Of a DNA stretch of 64,000 bases, positions 56,040 to 64,000 are shown in pieces. Position numbers and translations under genes: made by a program. The DNA is taken from the NCBI GenBank assembly GCA_037951105.1, contig JBAMJV010003989.1, positions 1-64,000 of the forward strand, read 5' to 3'. The first letter of the stretch is position 1. Each line of letters opens with the position of its first letter. This stretch comes from Echinarachnius parma (lineage: Eukaryota > Echinodermata > Echinoidea > Clypeasteroida > Echinarachniidae). Below the pieces are notes generated by a model. That model ran no database searches, was not told the DNA's origin, and saw only the letters and a program-made list of their open reading frames with translations.

Positions 56040-56690
56040 AACCAATTGATTATTTCATTCTAAGTTAAAATAGTAAAATCAATTTGAATCCTATTTATCA
56101 TATATATATATACATGCTTAATATTTCTGTGATCAATTGATTCTTATTCTGGGTTAAAAAAAGAAAATCATTTTGAATTCAATTGATGACATGCTTAAAG
56201 GGATCTAGTAACGTTGTTGACAAGTGCAAAAAGTGATGAGTGATTAATAAAAATGTGTATTAATTGGATGTATTTTGGCCGAGAAATGAGCAAAAATGCA
56301 AATTGATATTCACAAAATCATTGCACTTACTTTGTACACGGCTTAAATTATCCCGTGACAGTTTAACATCTGAACACTTCAAACGTAAATATCTTTTGAA
56401 CGAAATGGAAATTTGACAAACCAAAACCTGTCCCATGCTTTTATTGTTAATATGAATATGACAGAGTATGAGAGAACCACTAGAGTTCCAAGTAAGTTTT
56501 GAGGATTTGGACAATGTTACTAAGTCCCTTTAATATTTCTGTAATCAATTGATTCTTTCTACTATAGGTTAAAAAGTAAAATCAATTTTAATTCAATTGA
56601 TGATATATACATACATGCTTAATATTTATGTAAGCAATTGATACTTTAAGATTAAAATAGTCAAATTCAATTGATCATATATATACATAC
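56040..56690. repeat. About 90-bp tandem family, four units, one split by a MITE
   Basis: AATCAATTGATTCTT, GTTAAAAxAGxAAAATCAATTT and ACATGCTTAATATTTCTGT recur in order. The second unit is interrupted exactly at CATGC|TTAA by the element at 56195-56533. Confidence 0.75.
56195..56533. mobile_element. T2/Kolobok-like MITE, family A, copy 5
   Basis: The ends are TTAAAGGGATCTAGTAAC and GTTACTAAGTCCCTTTAA. Neighbouring tandem units read ATGCTTAATATTTCTG without interruption, so a single TTAA became TTAA on both sides. Confidence 0.85.
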
Positions 56691-57944
56691 ATGGGCAGAA
56701 TTGCTAAAAATTACAATAAAAACAATTATTCTGAGTAAATAGTTTTATGATACAGTACAGGCCACACACTGAGCACTAAAAAGGCTTATAATATTGAGAA
56801 AGGCACTGGGTTTGTTTGTCAAGTATTAATAGTACTGTACTAGTCAAATCAATGTACAATAGCAAATTATAGTATACCAATTTACAATCATAATTGGCAT
56901 TCTCTACTACATGTAGGACGTTCCAATGGCATGACTAAAAGAACAGCTCTGTGTAGTCATGCTGTGGGCACTTTCTAGTTGAGAATGCCACGTAAGCATT
57001 GTACTGATGTTCTAATATTTCCTTTTCAGACATAACTACATATAAACATGTATGTGTACAAAATAATGCAAAATATGTTTATATTACCACTGTAATGAAG
57101 TGCTTTATAGAGATGAACAATATTATTATTATTATTATCATTATTATAATTATGATAATTATGATTATTATTACTATATTATTATCATTATTTATTTGTA
57201 TTGCTTTCTATGTTCTGTATACATACATGTATGTGTCGCATGATATGTTTAGTTAAAAAGATGTGCTATATATATTTGTGAAAATTGGCGATATATTGGA
57301 GAAGAACATTTTTGTATTACTTCATATTGGGAACTTTTTTTTTTTTTAAGGAAAATATCAGATGATTATAACTTTGCTTTAATATTCAATATTTTGGGAG
57401 AAATATGTGCAAAAAAAAAATATCTGTTTTACTAGGGTATATGTATATTCTGCATTAACTAAACTTTTCACGTCTGTCTGTTGTTGTTTTAGTTTTATCA
57501 GATTACTTATTCCATATTTCTGGATTTAAATTCTTTGCTTTTGAAGGGTATATCAGATTTTGCATGAAGTCAAATTGCAGTGTCTGACTGTTATTGATTT
57601 ATTATGAGTAAACTTCTTACAGACGCAACATGAAATAGTAAAAACTATCATTTCTAAATACATGACAAATTAAATATTAGTTTTAAAGATGAATATTGCA
57701 TAATTATAACTGAATAAAATATTGTTCATATATGTACAAGAAAAATACTAGCAAAACTCATATAAAACAATAAATGCAATATAAACTAAATCAAATCATA
57801 TAAAATACAAGCACTGGGTTTGGATTGCCAAAATTAAATATTTACACTTTATCTAGAAATGTAGGTGTTTTATCATAACTGAAAGCCAAAGTTAATTAAA
57901 CAAAAAAAATCATAACATGAATATGATAAAAAGCCGAGTGTCTA
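56691..57944. other. No gene seen; ATT microsatellite
   Basis: AT-rich DNA with an imperfect ATT/ATTATC repeat at about 57119-57200. Probable intron. Confidence 0.5.
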
Positions 57945-58060
57945 CATTCGATATTATCATTTGACAAAGTATTGCAGTAGCATACGAAACGTCGTGATCG
58001 TTTAGATTCCTAGTTTGACATTGCGAGACAAACGAATATCATTAGCGATATTATTTCCGA
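57945..58060 (-). repeat. Inverted partner of the repeat at 41404-41505
   Basis: AAACGTCGTGATCGTTTAGA, TTCCTAGTTTGACATTGCG and AGACAAACGAATATCATTAG are the complement of the intronic repeat of the BTB-Kelch gene. Only these two copies are in the window. Confidence 0.7.
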
Positions 58061-58733
58061 TACTATATCCGCAATGGATTATATATTTACTATTATGAAT
58101 ATGATTGCTATGAACTAAAAGGGAAAAAAAACAACAACAACAATACGTTACAAATTACAAGCTGAATGTTTTCTTGGAATCTCAAAATTTAACATTAACT
58201 TAGTATAAACCAGAACAAAATGTGGGCTCATCCAGGATGGGCTCCGATGATCTTGGATTAAGATGCTTAATTATTTGCTTTTTCATTATAATCTACTCTA
58301 GCCTGTGCCTGTTTCACCACTTCACTTTGTTTCACCATGTTTCGTTGAGTCACTTGTCATTAATTTTGCCATCATTAAAGACCTGCTAGGTTCGAAAGCT
58401 AGGCTCGTTTGACATAACAAAGATGATATTAAAAAATATATAATGAAAACAAATTGCCTAACTGCAACAGTCCTCTTTTAATTTAACTACAGCAAAAGAT
58501 GAACACTTCCAGTTACATCAAAATAAAGAAAAAAAAGTGGGGAGGGACACAAAAGATGAGTAAAAAGACAACTGATTCTCCGACCAATGAGAATGAGATG
58601 ATGTAAAGGAACGTTTCAGAAGACTGATAGATTATTAACGATAGGTTAAATCACATCATTTGACGTCAATTTGAATTTGGAATTTACCAACACCCGACAG
58701 TGTGTTGAATTAAATCCATAGGCATAGACGATA

Positions 58734-58813
58734 TTAACCCGTTCACTACGAGATTCTGAAATCCCCATAGACTTTGTACATAGCCCACCCGGTTCCCGTA
58801 AGCAACGGGTTAA
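58734..58813. mobile_element. 80-bp TTAA-ended micro-element, intact copy
   Basis: TTAACCCGTT at the left and AACGGGTTAA at the right are perfect inverted ends. The core CCCATAGACTTTGTACATAG is nearly identical in the copies at 18712-18791 and 35132-35212. All three are 80-81 bp. Confidence 0.75.
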
Positions 58814-59353
58814 GAAAGAAAAGATAACGAAGACAGCCACCATCACCTAAAGGATGAACTAAGATATTCTAAGAAAAAAGAAAAAGAAGTTAAATAGGCT
58901 AATTTTATGTACTGTATAAGAGAAAAGGAAGTTTCAAGAAATGAAACAGATCTGGAGCCATTCCAAATAAGCCCCAACAACCACAGCAGATGAGCCAGAA
59001 ACATTTGTTAGAATCTGTAAGAATGTTTGTTTCCGCAAGATCTTCAGGACTGAAGGAGACAGATTCATTGTAAGAAGAAGGAGAGAAAAAAATAGACATT
59101 CAAATTCAGTGAAAATTGATATGAAAAGAGAAAAACAACAAATAATTTGAGCATTGTTTCATGTTGAGGATAACCTTTCCAGGACCATGGTGTTCATGGC
59201 AGAGAGAAGCAAGGTTAATCATGAGAAGAAAAAGTAGAAGAAAAAATTGACTTAAAACAGATCTGAGAGCTGATGAATATATGATTTCTAACGGGGGAAA
59301 AAACAACAGAAATACTTTGAGCGTCGTTTCACACTGCCGACAACGCTGCGTAG

Positions 59354-59559
59354 TCACGCGTGAGTAACCATGGCAGAAAGAAGCGACCGCGTGAAGGGAC
59401 CAGAGTCGCCGCTTATCGTCGACGTGTTATCGCTCAAGTACGAATCCCGGTTAGTTGTGTAGTTGTGGCCGCCGAACGAACTCGCAGCAATGTTGTTTTC
59501 AAGCATGAAGTGGTCAAAGGAAGCACGGTGCAGTTCGCTGATCAGGCACATGCGCATCC
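59354..59559 (-). CDS. Possible alternative terminal exon of the - strand gene
   Basis: On the - strand a (CT)n tract ending CTTACAG precedes 59559. Two bases complete a split codon (phase 1), then 67 residues run to a TGA at 59354-59356: MRMCLISELHRASFDHFMLE, NNIAASSFGGHNYTTNRDSY, a Ser/Thr-rich stretch, and a C-terminus LLSAMVTHA. GC and CpG content stand out from the surroundings. The phase equals that of the exon at 54241-54530, so both could follow the same upstream exon. A donor (GTGACT) overlaps the stop codon but would give an incompatible phase. The family is not recognised. Confidence 0.5.
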
Positions 59560-59565
59560 CTGTAA

Positions 59566-59585
59566 GAGAGAGAGAGAGAGAGAGA
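59566..59585. repeat. GA/CT microsatellite serving as a pyrimidine tract
   Basis: The run is directly upstream (- strand sense) of the acceptor of the exon at 59354-59559, separated only by TTACAG. Confidence 0.85.
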
Positions 59586-59712
59586 TGGGGAGAGGGGAAC
59601 AAAGGAAGACATGCAGAGGGTATGTTATTGGGTATCAGGCATTGGGTCAGGGTTTGGGAATTAAACTGGGCATGGGTAAATCTATAGGGCTGTGCATTTT
59701 TACATCAAAATA

Positions 59713-59901
59713 CAGTCAAACCTGTGTATAGGGACCACCTAAAGGGAAACAAGAAAAGTGGCCACTGTAAACAGATGACCTCTATGGACAGGTGTTGTAA
59801 CATAACACCGTTTTTTTTTTTATCTCCAGGGATCACGTTTGGTGGCCACTATAGACAGGTTGGCTGCTATAGACAGGTGGCCGCTATGACAGGTTTTACT
59901 G
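59713..59901. mobile_element. Tc1/mariner-like MITE, copy 3
   Basis: CAGTCAAACCTGTGTATAGG at the left (preceded by TA) and ACAGGTTTTACTG at the right. The interior TTTGGTGGCCACTATAGACA and GGTTGGCTGCTATAGACAGG match the other two copies. Confidence 0.75.
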
Positions 59902-60217
59902 TTTTGGGTAATATTTCCTATGATGAATATTGTGCTTGGATTTAAAGCTTAGGCCATCTATTGACTGTTATATAAAGCCTACTAGTGTTGTTGATTTCGG
60001 GAGTATTTACTACCCGGGTACCCGAAATTTACCCATTTGTTGATTACACGATCGGCATGTCACGCCAGCTGGGAAAACTTGTTCATTCAAGTGACAAAAA
60101 TTGAGCGCATTTATGTCACTTGAATGAACATGACAACTCTTGCGTTCAATGAGGGGACTTGCTTTTTTTTCGGGAAATCGAGTATCAATTTTTGCGCCCG
60201 GGACTCATCAACAGCAC

Positions 60218-60572
60218 TAAAGCCTACACATTAACTTTATTTTCTACTTGCCCATTTGGGCAAGTGAAATCATTATTTAAACAATTTTACTTGCCCGAGC
60301 AGGAAATTTATTTGCCCGAGAAAACAATGAAAATAAAGACAATGAATTGTGCTAGGTACAGGTAGCTCTTCTTCTTGGCAAATTTCTCTCTTTTTTTCTA
60401 GATGAGATGAGATACAAATAAGAAATTATATTTTCTCTCATAGTTGAACAAAAATGTTAGTTGCCACTTGCCCGATCGGGCAACCAAACTAAACCATTTA
60501 TTAATTCTACTTGCCCCACATCAAGTTTTACTTGCCCCGGGCAATAGGGCAAGTGCTAGTGTGGAGCCCTGC
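60218..60572 (+). repeat. 'CTTGCCC' dispersed repeat, best copy
   Basis: The order is AAGCCTACACATTAACTTTA, TACTTGCCCATTTGGGCAAG, TTTACTTGCCCGAGCAGGAA, TTTCTAGATGAGATG, CACTTGCCCGATCGGGCAAC, and GGGCAATAGGGCAAGTGCTA ending GGAGCCCTGC. CTTGCCC/GGGCAAG words make several small hairpins. No target duplication was found. Confidence 0.75.
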
Positions 60573-61750
60573 CTGTATATAAACTGTCCCTTTCTACATT
60601 GTCATTGGCGCACTATCTGTCATTTAATGTCATTATAACTTGGTCTAAAAAAGTGATCACTTGAATTGTTTTGCCAATTGTAATTACCATATTGTATATG
60701 TACATTACCTTTTATCTTGAATACAAAAGTAGACCATGATTTTATAATTAATATATAAATAAATGGATAAATAAATAAACAAATGATGTAACAAACATTG
60801 AAACAGAACCGGCTTTTAATTTTATCCTGCGGTTGACAAGTTTTTAAAGATGATATTTTTATTGAAATACAACTCATTATAATAAAACTTTAATTTTCTG
60901 TTAGGGTCAAGGTCTCCAATCAAAGTAATAATGTGTATATCATAATATAAATATTCATATAAACATACACTGTAGGGCCTAACTAGGTAAAATATATTAT
61001 TCTTTTCTAATTCAATATAGAAAGTTAAGTCTAATTTTCTTTAAATTTATAAATTTTCAAATTAGTTGATTGACTTCATGTAATTATAATTATCATAAAT
61101 TCACACAATTTGTCTCGTTATTTCTGTAAAATGAGATGAATATAAATACAAAGCGTATGATACTAATTTTTAACTAATTCTAAATATTTTGTGTTAGTAA
61201 ACCAGCAAAGAGAATCCAGAATTTAGTAGTTTAGGCATTTAATAATTGTGACAGTGCTTAATTCTATTTTGAACCCAGAAAATGTATGATATTTGACTAC
61301 AATATGAAAAAGAACAAGAAGAGAGCAAAAGACAATGTTTTGACTAACAGTTTGTTCCTGAAGGCATTTAAATAATTTTGCAAATAATTGTATTTACATA
61401 TCAATTTGACAATGCCAGCTTACTAAAAATGCTTCCTTTTGCTTTCCATTCATTTGTAAAATTGCTCATTTTGAAATACACATTCATGATTGTTTGTATG
61501 TACATGTATGTAGATAGTATTTTTGTTGTGCAATGCAAATTTAACATTATTCTTTTTTTTATTTTATATGGGTACCTTTACTACCAGTGACTTAAATACA
61601 TGTACTATGTGACAGAGGGAATACTGCTGAAAGAAATTTAGATTGTAAGTAATAATATTTATGTTAATTGAACTATATTTGGAAATGAGTATATGACTAC
61701 GACTATATTAGTTTTGCACAGCCCAGTTTCCCATATATGAGGGAAAAGAA
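60573..61750. other. No gene seen
   Basis: AT-rich DNA with no recognisable feature; probable intron or intergenic sequence. Confidence 0.5.
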
Positions 61751-61754
61751 GCTT

Positions 61755-62480
61755 TATAGTAGTTTTTAGGAGGTGGAAATGGATTTGTTGTGGTTAGTTT
61801 GAGAAAAAGGGGTGAGAAGTGAAGATTGCACCTTTCCACATTTCATGGAAGAAAATTTCACTGGAATTTCAGCTAAGAAAGTGGCTTCACTGCATTTTGT
61901 TTTGTTTTTATTAGTTGTAGAAAAGGGAAAAAGTGATAGAGTTGCATCAGAATATTGTATCTAGAAAAACGCATTTTGTTAGATAACTTCGAAGAGGGTT
62001 TAATAGGGTGATACATTTCTACACAGCAGTCACCAGTTGTGTTACCTCTAGGAAAAAGAAATACAAAATTTGTAAAATAATTTCAAAGTTAATTTAATTT
62101 CACAGGAAAGAAGTCAGCTACATTTCATTTGTTGAGGTTAGTTGAAAAAGAAGGTATAAACAGTTAGATTTAAACCAAGAAGTCACCAGTTGTGCTACCT
62201 CTAGAAAAGGAAATTCATTTGTTAATTTCACAGGGCTACTTTGTATTTGGGGATGTTAGTTGGATAATGAGTATAAAGACAATAGATTTACACCCAGAAG
62301 TCACCAGTTTTAGTTTTTCTAGAAAAAGAAACACACAATACATGTAGTTATAATTTCAATTCTACACTGGAGAGAAGGAGACATGATTATTTGTTATATA
62401 TTTAGAAAAAGAAACAAACTACACTAGAGAAAAGGAGAGAAATTTTGTTAGAAAAGGAAAGACTTTTTGTTAATGAAAAC
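61755..62480. repeat. About 130-bp decayed tandem family, five units
   Basis: GTCACCAGTTGTGxTACCTCT, AGAAAAAGAAA, TTAATTTCACAGG and GTTAGTTxGAxAAxGAG recur near 61780, 62025, 62175, 62295 and 62400. A separate 31-bp triple (TTTTAATACCAGCTATTC) is at about 63068-63150. The rest of 62481-63176 shows no gene. Confidence 0.65.
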
Positions 62481-63184
62481 ACCACCAGCTGTGCTGTAAA
62501 TATAGAAATTATTATGTTAAATTACTGATTGCTGAAGAATAATTATTGAAGGAAATAGTTGCAATTATTGAAGGAATAAACAGTTGGAAAAAAAGAGATT
62601 TCTTGGTTTTGACGCGATAATGTTTGTACAATTTTCCTTGCTTTTCATCTAAATAGACACACAAACATGAAATCACTGATGTCACTACATCTGAACAAAA
62701 ACATCTTGAACAAATATGAACAGCACAATAGACAGACAGACTAACAGACAAACACAAACATGACTACAGACTGAAAACAACATTGTATGACACTGTTACA
62801 TTAATGCTCCTGACCCCAGAATGTCAATATAGGTACATGTATGTCAATATTACAACCCCAACACTTTGAATACTGAAAAGATACATTTTGAAATGTATAC
62901 AGATGTTCTACTGTTAGTTTGTTTGATTGTTTATTTGTTTGATTGATTGTAGTTTTAACAAAAATATTTTCTTTATCTAGATCATTCTTCCTGTTTATAA
63001 GGAATTTAGACCTGTTCAGGTCAAACAGTCATCTTCCATGCTTCCTTCTTACTCATACCTGTACTTCCTTTTAATACCAGCTATTCATTATGATCTTTTA
63101 ATACCAGCTATTCTCGATGATCTTTTAATACCAGCTATTCATGATGATTTTTTATTAATCCAAATGATTATCCTTCCTCTAAAC

Positions 63185-63819
63185 TAATGCTGTAACTGAC
63201 CTTGATGATCGGATCGTTTGATCGGATCGGCAAATTTTTTTCGATCTTCGAAATCGGATCGATGATCGGGATCGGATGATCGGCAAAAAAAAAAAAAAAT
63301 AGTTGTTTTTCTTTGGAAAATCATCCCTAAAAACATATTTTGGGAATATAAATGAATACCACAGCAACATATATCCATATTAATAAGCCCAAGGTAATCT
63401 TGTATGGGTATGCTTTCATTTTATACTGATTACTTCTCCATTTAGGAAATTTATCACGCCGATTTTGTGCCCAGTCCCATGTGTTCAATTTGGTGTAATC
63501 TTTCAGAATCACATGGGACTGAGCTCAGAATCGGCGGGAATTATTTCGTAAAAGGCAAGGTAATCAGTTTTAAATGAAATCATACCCATACAAGATTACC
63601 TTGGGCTTATTAATATGGATATATGTTGCTTTGGTATTAATTTATATTCCCAAAATATGTTTTTAGGGATCATTTTCCAAAGAAAAAAAAACAATTTTTT
63701 TTTCCGATCTGATTTTTTTCCCGATTTTTTTTGCATGATCGGAAATCGGCAAAAACGGTCCGATCAACCATGATCGGATCGGGATCGGCATGCCGATCCG
63801 ATGATCGGTTACAGCATTA
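63185..63819. mobile_element. hAT-like fold-back element, 635 bp
   Basis: The ends TAATGCTGTAAC and GTTACAGCATTA are perfect inverted repeats, and CTCTAAAC flanks both sides (63177-63184 and 63820-63827), a perfect 8-bp target duplication. An 8-bp duplication and a YARNG-type start (TAATG) fit the hAT superfamily. Nearly the whole element is palindromic: GATCGG-rich ends, then CATATTTTGGGAATATAAAT, TATCCATATTAATAAGCCCA, AGGTAATCTTGTATGGGTAT, mirrored around about 63500. No coding content. Confidence 0.9.
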
Positions 63820-64000
63820 CTCTAAACGCTAACAAAAATAACCTTTACATAAATGTTATTTAAAATGTCCCTTGTTCTGATGCTAAACATGAACACGAAA
63901 TAATTTGAAAGTCTGTTGGAGCATAATAATATCTTATGGCATAAGTCAAGCATGTTGTTGTTGTTGTTGTTTATGGATATCAGTCAATTTTTTCTACCAT

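Noticed and set aside
1-64000. LTR or retrovirus-like elements, Polintons and LINE reverse transcriptases
   Set aside because: No long direct terminal repeats and no reverse transcriptase, integrase or capsid-like coding sequence was recognised by eye.

Overview
This is a eukaryotic, AT-rich window. It probably comes from a marine invertebrate deuterostome, with an echinoderm as the best guess. The guess rests on the style of the dispersed repeats: many short inverted-repeat elements, ACATGTA-rich intergenic DNA, the TGCCTCCGC repeat with nuclear-receptor-like half-sites, and echinoderm- or lancelet-like 'CTTGCCC' and 'GGGGGCTAC' repeats. No bacterial or viral gene organisation is present.

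Two host genes are supported. On the + strand, a BTB-Kelch gene has four coding exons (37367-38443, 39082-39249, 40358-41365, 41946-42275). All its introns are phase 0 and the predicted protein has about 860 residues. The order is an acylation-type N-terminus (MGCCQS), BTB, a second divergent BTB, BACK, then six Kelch motifs. Candidate 5' non-coding exons lie at 36080-36118 and, in a CpG-rich island, near 7020-7302. If that island is its promoter, most of the left half of the window is one large first intron. On the - strand, the 3' end of a second, unrecognised gene is seen as one good terminal exon (54241-54530) and one possible alternative terminal exon (59354-59559). A weaker - strand exon is at 16167-16337.

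Both genes carry broken tandem copies of parts of their own exons. The BTB-Kelch gene has one extra copy of the start of its second coding exon and two of the start of its third. The - strand gene has about three decayed copies of its C-terminal codons and 3' end.

The rest is mostly mobile and tandemly repeated DNA. From 1120 to 6412 lies an element with CCCTGATAGCAGAC ends, filled with GACGT/ACGTC-rich tandem arrays (unit about 248 bp in part) and apparently flanked by a 2-bp AA duplication. From 10220 to 14049 lies a DNA transposon with GGGCAATTCCG ends, a 4-bp AAAT duplication, eight exact copies of GGTAACGGAATTAC, and a frameshifted coding remnant. At least four families of TTAAAGG-ended elements (T2/Kolobok-like MITEs) and an 80-bp TTAA-ended micro-element are scattered throughout. 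PIF/Harbinger-like, Tc1/mariner-like and hAT-like non-autonomous elements are also present. The 18-28 kb stretch is a run of different, locally amplified, decayed tandem families. Neighbouring tandem copies preserve empty insertion sites for three elements, which allows target duplications to be read directly.

No functional tRNA or rRNA gene, CRISPR array or recognisable LTR/retroviral element was found.
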